Below are positions 26,499-34,281 of a stretch of 64,000 nt of DNA, in pieces. Position 1 is the stretch's first letter. Every line of letters begins with the position of its first letter. The stretch is from positions 1,674,001-1,738,000 of the forward strand of contig NZ_CP039432.1 of assembly GCF_005484805.1 (NCBI RefSeq), written 5' to 3'. Source of the DNA: Rhodococcus sp. SGAir0479. GTDB lineage: Bacteria; Actinomycetota; Actinomycetes; Mycobacteriales; Mycobacteriaceae. A program made the translations under genes and the position numbers. The notes under the pieces were generated by a model that saw nothing but the letters and a program-made list of their open reading frames with translations, made no database searches and was not told the origin of the DNA.

Positions 26499-27167
26499 TC
26501 AGGCCTCGCTGCTCGCGGAGAGGAGCGCGGCGGTCGCTTCAGCAAAGAGACGGGCCTTGATGATGCCCAGGGTGTTGCGGTCCTTTCCGGCCAGGCCCTG
26601 GACCATGCTGACCGCGGTTCCGTGCAATTTCTCGAGCGAGGCGGCGCCGTCGACCAGCCCGCAGATGGCAGCGTCCGTGGCGGTGTACCGACGCCCGGTA
26701 GTCATCGCGTCGATCGCGGTGCGCGGTGACAGCTTGCTGGTGATGAGAGCAGTCATGCCCGGGGTGAACGGGATATTGATGTCGACCTCGGGGAAGCAGA
26801 AGTAGCCGCGGTCTTCACGCATGACGCGCCAGTCGTGGGCGATAGCGAACATCGAACCCGCGCCGAAGGCGTGGCCGTTCACCGCGGCAATCGTCGGCAC
26901 GGGAAGGGTCAGCACGCGAGCGAACAGCGCCTGGACTCGTGCGACGTAGGCGTCGAGCTGATCGAAGTTCTGCCCGATCCACTCGAGGTCCAGGCCGTTC
27001 GAGTAGTACTTGCCGGAACCGATGGTGACCAGGACCGCGGCGTCGGTCGATGCCTCAACTTCCTCGAGGGCACGCTCGACGGCTCCGAGCCAGTCAGGCG
27101 AGAAGCGGTTCTCGTTGTCGCCGAGATTGAGCGTCCATACCGGGCCGTCGCTGGAGATAGTGACCAT
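26499..27167 (-). CDS. Enoyl-CoA hydratase/isomerase family protein
   Basis: A 222-residue crotonase-fold enzyme. GSGKYYSNGLDLEWI is the first oxyanion-hole region, AAVNGHAFGAGSMFAIAHDW the second, and CFPEVDINIPFTPGM carries the Glu used by enoyl-CoA isomerases (PEVD). The length and the E in FPEVD resemble delta3,delta2-enoyl-CoA isomerase-like proteins more than hydratases. It is first in an operon with TetR and DUF4442 genes; start 27167 has GGAG upstream. Confidence 0.87.
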   Translation of the reverse strand: MVTISSDGPVWTLNLGDNENRFSPDWLGAVERALEEVEASTDAAVLVTIGSGKYYSNGLDLEWIGQNFDQLDAYVARVQALFARVLTLPVPTIAAVNGHAFGAGSMFAIAHDWRVMREDRGYFCFPEVDINIPFTPGMTALITSKLSPRTAIDAMTTGRRYTATDAAICGLVDGAASLEKLHGTAVSMVQGLAGKDRNTLGIIKARLFAEATAALLSASSEA

Positions 27168-27222
27168 GTCGAGCTCCTTCTCATCTGTCGCCAGTTCCCG
27201 TGTGAATCGACGACTCCGCGTA

Positions 27223-27238
27223 GTTACTCAACAGTAAC
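27223..27238. promoter_or_regulatory. Palindromic operator candidate for the enoyl-CoA operon
   Basis: GTTACTCAACAGTAAC is a perfect 6-bp inverted repeat with a 4-base centre, 56 bases upstream of the operon's first start and in the only AT-rich stretch nearby. It is a natural binding site for the TetR encoded in the operon. Confidence 0.5.
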
Positions 27239-27511
27239 AGAACAAGTCTCTAAAAAGGAGAAGATCGCGAGACGTGCTGCACGGGTGTGGGCGCCCGGTT
27301 CGCGAACGCTGCGTCAGGGGGTGTAGAGAGGACGATGCTCACACCCGTAAGTAAGGCCCGAAAGTGCCACGGCTCGCCTTCATCACGGGCCAGGTCGGCC
27401 CAGTTCTGCGGCCGTGATCGCTGCTGGCTGCCCCTTCCGTATCCGGAAAGTCGGGACTTCGTGCCTGGCGTCACCCGCCCTACCAACGCTCACGCGCACG
27501 GCTGCTACGGG

Positions 27512-27922
27512 TCACGCAAGCCTGTCGAGGCGCGGCCATCCCTCGGCGGTGTCGGCGGTCACGGAATCCACAGACGGTTGTGGCGGCGTGTGCCGGAGGA
27601 CAGTCTTCACCCTCCGGCCGCTCCGGAGCTCGGAGGTCGCGGCATCGAAGGCGTCGACGAGCCAGCAATGGCACGCGTCCGCGAGGATCCACTCGTGGGG
27701 GTCGGAGCCCCGCTGACCGCGGTACTGCACAAGCCATTCCCCGATGGGCCACCCGGGCGCGTTGTACGTGGCCAGGAGGTGGAGTCCGGACGGGTAATCG
27801 GTGCGAACCGAGCGGAGCTGCCCATCGACGACGAGGTTGGTGGGGTGCTCTGTGAGTAGAGCCAAGGTGGTGGCCGCGTCAGCGAAGTGTTCATGTTGCG
27901 GCTGGCCGGGTGGTGGGCGCAT
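27512..27922 (-). CDS. Orphan cytosolic protein, 136 residues
   Basis: Starts MRPPPGQPQHEHFADAATTL after a GAGGAGCG ribosome binding site. It contains LRSVRTDYPSGLHLLATYNA, GWPIGEWLVQYRGQRGSDPH and EWILADACHCWLVDAFDAAT. It is soluble and mildly acidic with several Trp; no domain is recognised. It may be an immunity-like or accessory protein, as is common in this kind of gene patch, but that is a guess. Upstream frame to 28141 is not supported. Confidence 0.6.
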   Translation of the reverse strand: MRPPPGQPQHEHFADAATTLALLTEHPTNLVVDGQLRSVRTDYPSGLHLLATYNAPGWPIGEWLVQYRGQRGSDPHEWILADACHCWLVDAFDAATSELRSGRRVKTVLRHTPPQPSVDSVTADTAEGWPRLDRLA

Positions 27923-28252
27923 GAAGCGCTCCTCAAAACGCCGAGGGCTTTCTCGAGCTTTCGCAATCCTCGGGGTGGAGGCGGAGCCCACAGGACGAAA
28001 CACCTGCGTGAACTTGGCGGATAAGGGCTCAGCGCCTGGATGGGCGAGTCCTTGATCGCCGGTGAAGGCAGCCGGGAAGGCTGCGTTCCTCAACGTACGC
28101 CCCCCTCGCCGGCAAAAGCGAACCAATGGGACCTTCGGCACCGCCGCCGGTGCCCGATGACCTACAAAAACGGTCCGGTGTATCTGGAGCCCGGCCCGTA
28201 AACGCTCGGACTACGTCTCTGCATGTCGCATTCGCGTGACAGGGTGTGCCGA
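27923..28252. other. Intergenic, no gene seen
   Basis: 330 bases between two divergent orphan genes. No ribosome-bound start or recognisable translation was found; presumably it contains both promoters. Confidence 0.4.
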
Positions 28253-28483
28253 ATGGACGAGATTCGAGTAACAGTGACCCGGTGGGAGACCCGCGCACCG
28301 TGGTGGCGACGACGACAGTGGATCAGAGGTCTCGAGCTCGACATCGACGAGCACGGCACCACACAGACTTACGGGACCCGGAGCCTCGACGCCGCCCGCG
28401 AGGTGGTCCTCGAGTACCTTCACCTCTCCAAAGTCGAGGTCGCCGCCGACGTCACGATCATCTGGACCGATCGCATTCCCTGA
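28253..28483 (+). CDS. Small orphan protein, HicB-like fold possible
   Basis: A 76-residue protein MDEIRVTVTRWETRAPWW with LELDIDEHGTTQTYGTRSLD and AAREVVLEYLHL. The strand-strand-'G T R S L D x A'-helix pattern is like the partial RNase-H fold of HicB antitoxins, where a central acidic strand precedes G.(T/S)..EA. No HicA-like toxin or DNA-binding tail is present, so it would be an orphan. The resemblance is pattern-based and weak. Confidence 0.5.
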   Translation: MDEIRVTVTRWETRAPWWRRRQWIRGLELDIDEHGTTQTYGTRSLDAAREVVLEYLHLSKVEVAADVTIIWTDRIP

Positions 28484-28601
28484 CGACCGTTCAGCCTTCC
28501 GTAGCCTCTGAGGTCGCCGCAGATCGCGACGCCGCGCACATCCCTACCGTGCCGGCCACGAGCGGGGCGCCCGGGCCCCGAGCTCGACGAGGAATCCGGG
28601 A

Positions 28602-29247
28602 ATGACGAAGAGGACCGATGTGACACCGAACGGGCAAGAGGTTCGCAACCGGCGCTACCTCATCGCCGCCCTCACGGTCTGGGGGCTGATTGTGGGAACG
28701 ATCGGATACCTGGGGTGGCGTTTCGCCACACCGTTGGGACAGCCGGAGCGGACTGCTGGGCCTGGTCCATCGACACCCCCCGCCCCCAGCGATGTCGGGT
28801 ACATGATCGTCGTCGACCACTCCGAATACGCTTCGGGCCCCGCTTGGTGGCCACTGATCGTGGTCCTTCCCCGCCGTTGGCAGCCTGATCGGAATGGCCA
28901 CCGGGTTCGCCATCACAGCTGCAACTCGGCGGACCTCCCAGATGAGTAGCCGCGTGGCTATCGGGGCGGGGTTCGTGGTCACTGGGGGCGTGATCGGGTT
29001 GGCAACTGCGTTGATCGGCAGGACGTGTCCCCCGCGACAGACGTGGTCCGACATGCTCGAACCAACCGACACCTATGTCGACCCGATGTCGGCGCTCTAC
29101 CTGCCGCCCCATCTCGATCTGGAACCGACCTGGGTGAGCTTCCCGGCGCTCGGCATCGCGGCAAGTCTGCTGGTGGCGGCGGTGATCGTCTTCCGGCCAG
29201 GCCCTCGTCCGCTCGCTGCAAGATGCACCGGCAGTGCCCGCGGGTGA
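28602..29247 (+). pseudogene. Two-helix membrane protein, frameshifted; paralog of 32165-32845
   Basis: The first frame gives a helix YLIAALTVWGLIVGTIGYLG and an exported loop ending VVDHSEYASGPAWWPLIVVL. At about 28868-28876 the sense passes one frame on: VGSLIGMATGFAITAATRR, then helix VAIGAGFVVTGGVIGLATAL, a loop TDTYVDPMSALYLPPHLDLE and a last helix LGIAASLLVAAVIVF ending at 29247. The EY.SGP.WWP..VVLP signature and the order of helices match the intact gene at 32165, so this is the same family with a single-base shift in a C-rich spot. Confidence 0.65.
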
Positions 29248-29487
29248 GTTTGCTGCGCGCCCGGAAGGGGCCACCGCGCGGTTACAACGCGCGGCGCTCC
29301 CCGAAGGATTCAGCCTCGAGGACGCCGAACTCGCAGAACGGATGATGAAGGTTGTCACCAAACGCTCCCCAACCCAGGCGTCCACGGTTTCGGCCGGGGC
29401 GTGGCGGCCCATCGCCGTGACGCCGGCCACAAGACTTTGCTCAAAGTTGGTGCGGTCGCCGCTGGCAGCCGACAGGGGGACCACCAC
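29248..29487 (+). other. Coding-like fragment GEFAARPEGATARLQRAALP
   Basis: A frame open from about 29186 reads VRSLQDAPAVPAGEFAARPE and GFSLEDAELAERMMKVV, which has protein-like composition, but it has no proper start (GTG 29234 lacks a site) and overlaps the previous gene's tail. It may be a remnant of another gene. Not identified. Confidence 0.3.
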
Positions 29488-29835
29488 ATGCGCAAAACGC
29501 TCGCGCTGTTCGGCATCGCCGCCGGACTCACCGTCTACGTCGCCGCGTTCTTCATCAATGCCCCCATCGAGGTGTGCACCACGCAGCCGATTCCGCCATC
29601 GGCCTTCACTCCCGGCGCCGACGGCGTGGTGGCCACCCCGGCGATCTCCAGCAAGGTCTGGGTCGTTCTCGTCGCGACCCGCTGCGAATCGACCTACCCG
29701 GCCACCGGCATTCACACCTCCGACCTCATCGTCGAGTGGGGGCCGTCGACACTCGCCGTGGCGGGCCTCGTGGCCGCAGCATCAGCCCTGTGGATCTGGC
29801 TCGGCTACCGCGCCGACGAAGCCGAGCAATCCTGA
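29488..29835 (+). CDS. Small two-helix membrane protein with Cys loop
   Basis: A 115-residue protein starting MRKTLALFGIAAGLTVYVAA (ATG 29488, GGGGGA eight bases upstream). Layout: N-terminal helix, about 55-residue exported loop with Cys in EVCTTQPIPPSAF and TRCESTYPATG, and C-terminal helix LAVAGLVAAASALWIWLGYR. The architecture is the same as at 16186 and 16623. Function unknown; the loop probably carries one disulfide. Confidence 0.68.
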   Translation: MRKTLALFGIAAGLTVYVAAFFINAPIEVCTTQPIPPSAFTPGADGVVATPAISSKVWVVLVATRCESTYPATGIHTSDLIVEWGPSTLAVAGLVAAASALWIWLGYRADEAEQS

Positions 29836-29892
29836 CCGACCCCACCGGGACACCTCAACCGACCAGCCCACAGCTGCGGACACACTGGAACC

Positions 29893-30249
29893 ATGCGACC
29901 CAGGACCCGCCTCGCCGCACTTCTACTGCCGCTGCTCGTCACGTCCTGCAGCAGCCACATAGAGACCGCTCAATCCACTCACTCGGTCGGAGCGGTCACC
30001 GAATTTCCCCGGAGCGACGTTGCCGGGGCCATCAGCGCGACAGGAACGGTGCGGGAGTGGCACACCGAGGACGGCTGGGGCGTCATCGACTCCACGTCAA
30101 CCCCAGGCGGGTGCTGGGTGAGCTTCAGCGCCGTTGTCGGCACAGGATTCAGAACCCTCACCGTCGGCCGAACTGTCGACTTCGAATGGGAACACGTCAC
30201 CGACCAGGACGGCTACCGATACCGCGCCACACGTGCCGAGCACGCCTGA
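29893..30249 (+). CDS. Lipoprotein carrying a cold-shock-like (CSD) domain
   Basis: A 118-residue protein. MRPRTRLAALLLPLLVTSC is a lipoprotein signal with lipobox VTSC. From about residue 47 the sequence follows a cold-shock domain: GTVREWHTEDGWGVIDS (RNP1-like; usual GTVKWFNxEKGFGFI), GGCWVSFSAVVGTGFRTL (usual VFVHxSAI...GFRxL) and VGRTVDFEWEHVTDQDGYRY. Actinobacteria have cytosolic CSD proteins with the EDGWGV/GGCW pattern, so the domain call is good. Finding it behind an export signal is unusual, since CSDs bind RNA or single-stranded DNA. It might bind another ligand outside. Confidence 0.75.
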   Translation: MRPRTRLAALLLPLLVTSCSSHIETAQSTHSVGAVTEFPRSDVAGAISATGTVREWHTEDGWGVIDSTSTPGGCWVSFSAVVGTGFRTLTVGRTVDFEWEHVTDQDGYRYRATRAEHA

Positions 30250-30369
30250 CGGCCCTGCGGTCGGCTCACCGACCCCGTCCGTACCGGTAGCACCGCCGCG
30301 CTGCAAGCCCCACCACCATCGAGCACGCCGGCGACGCGGACAGTTCCGCGGCGCCGGGACGGTCCACTT

Positions 30370-31095
30370 CTAAGACGCGGCCCATCGGCTGAATACGGGC
30401 TCCAACACAGTCCGGACCGGACGGATCAGTGTCTGCCCGTACGCGCCGAACAAATCGTCACGGGAGTCGAAGGTGCCCAACGACTCGACGACGTACCCGG
30501 AAAGATCCACACATCCCGAGGAGACGGGCGTCTCACCCCACCGGATTCGCGCCCGCGCCGCCGCGTCGAACAAGGTCTCGCTTCCTCGATTCGAGAATGC
30601 CGTCGATTGCAGCCGGCATCCCTCGGAGAACACTGCGGACGCGTCGAGCCACCCGCGATCGACCAGGAAACTCGGCCACGCCAACAACACGCGATCAGGC
30701 ACGAACGGCCGCAGATACCGAAAACGCGGGTACCAGAACTCCCCTCGCAACACGAGCCCTTCGACCCGGGTGGCGATCCCGGCGCGGCGAGCCAGCGCCT
30801 CCACCACCGCCAAGCGCTGACTACACGAACCTCGCGATTTCGCCACCGTCACGGAGGCAGGCTGTAGATCGTCAAGCGCATACACCGGCCGAACCGCACC
30901 CTGCACCCAGCCATGCGCACGCCGCAGATAGTCCGCCTCGGATCGGCTACCACCAGTACCACGCATCGGAAAACGGTCGAACGCGGGCGCACACCAGTCG
31001 AGAATCCGGGTCTCTTCGACGCCGCCCTCGCTGTCGCCGCAACACCCAAATCCGCGACTCGCGCGCCCCCACCCCGTGACCAGCGAACACGTCAT
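30370..31095 (-). CDS. Transglutaminase-like superfamily protein
   Basis: A 241-residue cytosolic protein. SRGSCSQRLAVVEALARRAG followed by ATRVEGL matches the transglutaminase core, in which a Cys at the helix start is the nucleophile. The matching His/Asp are not obvious; LVLRGEFWYPRF occupies the usual His region without a clear His. It may be a transglutaminase-like protein without protease-type activity. ATG 31095 is chosen because TAGCGT (minus strand 31107-31102) lies six bases upstream, giving a leaderless transcript. Confidence 0.6.
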   Translation of the reverse strand: MTCSLVTGWGRASRGFGCCGDSEGGVEETRILDWCAPAFDRFPMRGTGGSRSEADYLRRAHGWVQGAVRPVYALDDLQPASVTVAKSRGSCSQRLAVVEALARRAGIATRVEGLVLRGEFWYPRFRYLRPFVPDRVLLAWPSFLVDRGWLDASAVFSEGCRLQSTAFSNRGSETLFDAAARARIRWGETPVSSGCVDLSGYVVESLGTFDSRDDLFGAYGQTLIRPVRTVLEPVFSRWAAS

Positions 31096-31271
31096 TCCCA
31101 CACGCTAACCGTCCGTGATCGCGTACAGAGGTCGGCTCGCCATCTGCGGGCTCTCGAGGGGATCGTCTTGCGCCGCGACCACACGCACCGATACGCGTCC
31201 CGGCAACCCGAACACAGTGACACTGCACCCGACCGGCCCTGCGTGCCGGTCACAGCGCGCTACAGTGCCTG

Positions 31272-31622
31272 ATGCCGCGCCGCCGCCTACTCCGATACGG
31301 GGCTCTCGCACTTGCCGCAGCACTCGCCGCCGGGCTCCTCTACACGATGTTCGTCTACCACAGCGTCAACATCTTCATCCCGCCCGAACGGCTCGAATCC
31401 CTCGGCAGGACATACCTGCGCGGCGACAGCGACGGCTTCGCTCGCGAAGAGATCCGCCAACCCGCGCACGACAACTACACCCTCGAACACGTCAGCAACC
31501 TCTGGCCCCGCCATGCCGTCTTCCAATTCCAGAACGACACCATCCGCGGCCAAGCCACCACCAGTGCCTACTTGAAGTGGGGCGGCCGCTACATCCGCTA
31601 TTCGCTGTCCGGAGGTCCGTAA
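31272..31622 (+). CDS. Orphan exported protein with one N-terminal helix
   Basis: A 116-residue protein: MPRRRLLRYGALALAAALAA is a signal anchor, and the remainder is an exported domain (VNIFIPPERLESLGRTYLRG, NYTLEHVSNLWPRHAVFQFQ). No lipobox. TACAGT at 31261-31266 ends five bases before ATG 31272, so the message is probably leaderless. Divergent from the transglutaminase-like gene. Function unknown. Confidence 0.6.
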   Translation: MPRRRLLRYGALALAAALAAGLLYTMFVYHSVNIFIPPERLESLGRTYLRGDSDGFAREEIRQPAHDNYTLEHVSNLWPRHAVFQFQNDTIRGQATTSAYLKWGGRYIRYSLSGGP

Positions 31623-31794
31623 ACCCCGGCAATTCCTGCCCCGATCAAGGCGTTGCAGGTCTCCAAGCTGAGGGCACCGGGCAGGACGGCCGCTACCGGC
31701 ACCCCAGGGGCGACGCAATCGACCTTCATGTCCCCAGCGAGGGCCAGTACGGAGCACAACGGGTCGCCGACACGAGCGGCGAGACAATCGAGGC

Positions 31795-32136
31795 ATGGCC
31801 GACTCAGGGAGCAAGAACCGAGGAATCGACTACCCCCCGTGCGCACTACGGAACTTCACCGCCACAGCATACGAGTGGATCGACTACCTCGAATTCACCC
31901 GCGACCCTGCCGAGTTCGTCGTGGACGTTGACGGCTACCTCGCGATCGCGCGCCAGCGATTCGCGGACGCAGGCTGGAATGGAGACGGCGATATCCAGCT
32001 GATGTGGGTACCGCCATTCGTGCTACCCGAACGCTCCCAGGTCATGCACTCTGCCGGCGTAATCCTCTGGCACGTCAAACAGGAATCGGATGGCACCTCC
32101 TGGTTGCTCTACCCGCCCGGACAATGGCGTTGGTGA
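31795..32136 (+). CDS. Orphan cytosolic protein, 113 residues
   Basis: Begins MADSGSKNRGIDYPPCALRN and contains TAYEWIDYLEFTRDPAEFVV, YLAIARQRFADAGWNGDGDI and QLMWVPPFVLP. The composition (Trp/Tyr-rich, acidic) is that of a small soluble globular protein. GACAAT lies six bases before ATG 31795 and may be the -10 box. No family recognised; similar lone genes of this size often turn out to be immunity or antitoxin-like proteins, but nothing here shows it. Confidence 0.6.
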   Translation: MADSGSKNRGIDYPPCALRNFTATAYEWIDYLEFTRDPAEFVVDVDGYLAIARQRFADAGWNGDGDIQLMWVPPFVLPERSQVMHSAGVILWHVKQESDGTSWLLYPPGQWRW

Positions 32137-32164
32137 TCCGACTGCGACTGCTGCGCCCACGAAG

Positions 32165-32845
32165 ATGCGTATCGGCTACCCGGTACGCCCCACCAGCGCG
32201 GCCCGGTCCGTCGACCGCCACGAGGCGCTGCGCCTGAGAGACTCGATCCATGCGGCCACGGACATGCGTTGCAGCTACCTTGACGACGGCCGGCTCTGCT
32301 CGGGGTTGGCGATGCTGATCGGGTGGCGCCGCATTGCTCCTCGCCGAGCAGTCCTGGTCTCTCCCCAACCGCCAGCGGGCTCGACCGAGCCCGGGTTCAT
32401 CTTCACTTTCGACTATCTCGAATATCGTGGCGGGCCGCCCTGGTGGCCACAAGTGGTCGTCTTGCCCCTGATCGGGCTCGGTTTCGGCCTTGCGGTGAGC
32501 GTGCTGCTGATGGCGGTTGCGGCGGTCGTCCGGATCCCTGACCGCGCCGCTCATGTCGCGCTGTGGCTCGCGATTCCCGCAACCGGTCTGATCGTGGGCG
32601 CCGGGACCGCGCAGCTGGTCCGCTCCGACCCTCCAGTGATGGAGATAGCAGCGGTCACCGATGCCGACTACGTCCTCGATCCGACCGAGATCGAATCCCG
32701 CACGGACCCGCTCGTGCGTGGCGCACCCAAACGGTTCGACGCCGTGGAACCTCCCCTTGCGTTCCCGCTATCGGCAGGGGCCGCCGCCCTGGCCGGCGGG
32801 ACGGCAGTACAGCTCGTCCTGCGTCGACAGGCGCAACCCCACTGA
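32165..32845 (+). CDS. Three-helix membrane protein; intact paralog of 28602-29247
   Basis: About 226 residues. The N-terminal 90 residues are polar with a weak hydrophobic part. The signature YLEYRGGPPWWPQVVVLP then leads into helices GLGFGLAVSVLLMAVAAVVR and VALWLAIPATGLIVGAGTAQ, a loop with TDADYVLDPTEIESRTDP, and a C-terminal helix PLSAGAAALAGGTAVQLVL. The same order and signature are found, frameshifted, at 28602. Start is uncertain: ATG 32165 or ATG 32264. Unknown function. Confidence 0.55.
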   Translation: MRIGYPVRPTSAARSVDRHEALRLRDSIHAATDMRCSYLDDGRLCSGLAMLIGWRRIAPRRAVLVSPQPPAGSTEPGFIFTFDYLEYRGGPPWWPQVVVLPLIGLGFGLAVSVLLMAVAAVVRIPDRAAHVALWLAIPATGLIVGAGTAQLVRSDPPVMEIAAVTDADYVLDPTEIESRTDPLVRGAPKRFDAVEPPLAFPLSAGAAALAGGTAVQLVLRRQAQPH

Positions 32846-32984
32846 GGTCGGCCTCCGGATGAGGCGAGAGTTGGAGAGCGCGGACATCGTTCCTGCGCAG
32901 GCACGCTCGGGATCGGGACGGGTCGTGGGAAACCGTTGCCCCGTGCGGTAGCCTGTTGCACACCAACATTCAGGAGTAATTGCC

Positions 32985-33092
32985 ATGACGCCCATCGGTG
33001 ACCCGCAGCCCCGTGTGCTGCGTCCCGTGTGGCACAGCTGGCGTCTGTATGTGGATCTGTGCCGGGTGTGCACTCTGCGTTGTCGTCGCTGA
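32985..33092 (+). CDS. Cys-rich leader peptide upstream of ssuD (attenuator uORF)
   Basis: A 35-codon frame starting ATG 32985, eight bases after CAGGAG, and ending TGA at 33090-33092, 40 bases before ssuD. Its last ten residues are CRVCTLRCRR, so three Cys codons lie close to the stop. In mycobacteria and relatives, short reading frames with clustered Cys codons precede sulfur-assimilation genes and sense cysteine supply by ribosome stalling (established for mycobacterial operons). The position ahead of a sulfonate monooxygenase fits that role. It is too short for ordinary gene finding and is easily missed. Confidence 0.75.
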   Translation: MTPIGDPQPRVLRPVWHSWRLYVDLCRVCTLRCRR

Positions 33093-33132
33093 CGCGCACC
33101 GGTCCACATCTCCTCACTCCGAAGGTCCCGTC

Positions 33133-34278
33133 ATGTCCTTGTCGTTTCATTGGTTCCTGCCCACGTCCGGCGACAGCCGCTCCATTGTCGGTGGCGGTCA
33201 CGGCGCCGACCTGCGCGTCACCGCCGCCGATCGGCCCGCCACCCTCGACTATCTCGGTCAGGTCGCTCGTTCGGCCGAGCAACTCGGATTCGAGGGCGCG
33301 CTGACCCCGACCGGTCTGCAGTGCGTCGATGCGTGGATCACCACGTCGATGCTGGTCCCGCAGACGCAGCGATTGAAGTTCCTCGTCGCGTTCCGGCCCG
33401 ACGCGCTCTCGCCCACGCTGGCCGCGCAGATGGCGACCGCCTACCAGGAACACTCGCAGGGACGCTTGCTCATCAACATCGTCACCGGCGGCGAGAGCAG
33501 TGAACAGCGCGCCTACGGCGACTTCCTCACCAAGGACGAGCGATACCGGCGCACCGACGAATTCCTCACCGTGCTGCGCGGATTGTGGCGCGGGGACCTG
33601 GTCTCGCTCGACGGTGAGCACATCCGTGTCGAGGGTGCGCGGCTGGACCAGACCCCCGATCCGGCGCCGACGGTGTACTTCGGTGGATCCTCCGCGGCGG
33701 CACTGCCGGTGGCGGGACGGCACGCCGATGTCTACCTGACGTGGGGTGAGCCGCCGGCCGCGGTCGCCCGGAAGATCGACAAGGTGAAGGCCGAAGCCGC
33801 CGCGCACGGCCGGTCGCCGCGATTCGGGGTCCGGTTGCACGTCATCAGCCGCGACACGTCCGAGGAGGCGTGGGCGCAGGCGCAGCGGCTGCTCGACGAC
33901 ATGGATCCGGACGAGATCGCGCTCGCCCAAGCAGGTTTGGCTGTCAGCGAGTCCGAGGGGCAGCGCGCGATGCGGGAACTGCACGGCAGCGCGACCCGGA
34001 ACGACGGGGACGCCCGCACACTCGAGATCCACCCGGGACTGTGGAGCGGGGTCGGTCTGGTGCGCGGCGGCGCCGGAACCTCCCTGGTCGGCAGCCACGC
34101 CGAGGTCGCCGCGCTGATCGAGGAGTACCACGCCGCCGGCGTCGACGAGTTCGTGCTCTCGGGGGTGCCTCACCTCGAGGAGGCATACCAGTTCGGTGAA
34201 GGCGTGCTGCCCATCCTCTCTCGCCGCGGGCTGTGGACGCACCCCGCGGCGGCGGAGGGACTGGTGCTGGCGCGCTGA
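33133..34278 (+). CDS. ssuD: FMNH2-dependent alkanesulfonate monooxygenase
   Basis: A 381-residue TIM-barrel flavin monooxygenase of the luciferase-like group that splits sulfite from alkanesulfonates. SsuD hallmarks: FHWFLPTSGDSR near the start, GFEGALTPTGLQCVDAW, the FMN-site Arg/Tyr region INIVTGGESSEQRAYGDF and YRRTDEFL, and LTWGEPPAAVARKI. It needs a separate FMN reductase, which is not in the window. ATG 33133 is used; it follows the Cys-rich leader peptide. It converges on the transporter operon, ending four bases from ssuB. Confidence 0.92.
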   Translation: MSLSFHWFLPTSGDSRSIVGGGHGADLRVTAADRPATLDYLGQVARSAEQLGFEGALTPTGLQCVDAWITTSMLVPQTQRLKFLVAFRPDALSPTLAAQMATAYQEHSQGRLLINIVTGGESSEQRAYGDFLTKDERYRRTDEFLTVLRGLWRGDLVSLDGEHIRVEGARLDQTPDPAPTVYFGGSSAAALPVAGRHADVYLTWGEPPAAVARKIDKVKAEAAAHGRSPRFGVRLHVISRDTSEEAWAQAQRLLDDMDPDEIALAQAGLAVSESEGQRAMRELHGSATRNDGDARTLEIHPGLWSGVGLVRGGAGTSLVGSHAEVAALIEEYHAAGVDEFVLSGVPHLEEAYQFGEGVLPILSRRGLWTHPAAAEGLVLAR

Positions 34279-34281
34279 GCG

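Noticed and set aside
28672-29715. 347-codon minus-strand frame
   Set aside because: Antisense across three plus-strand genes, no site, shadow composition.
31598-31846. 82-codon minus-strand frame with a hydrophobic tail
   Set aside because: No start signal, and it overlaps two better-supported plus-strand genes.
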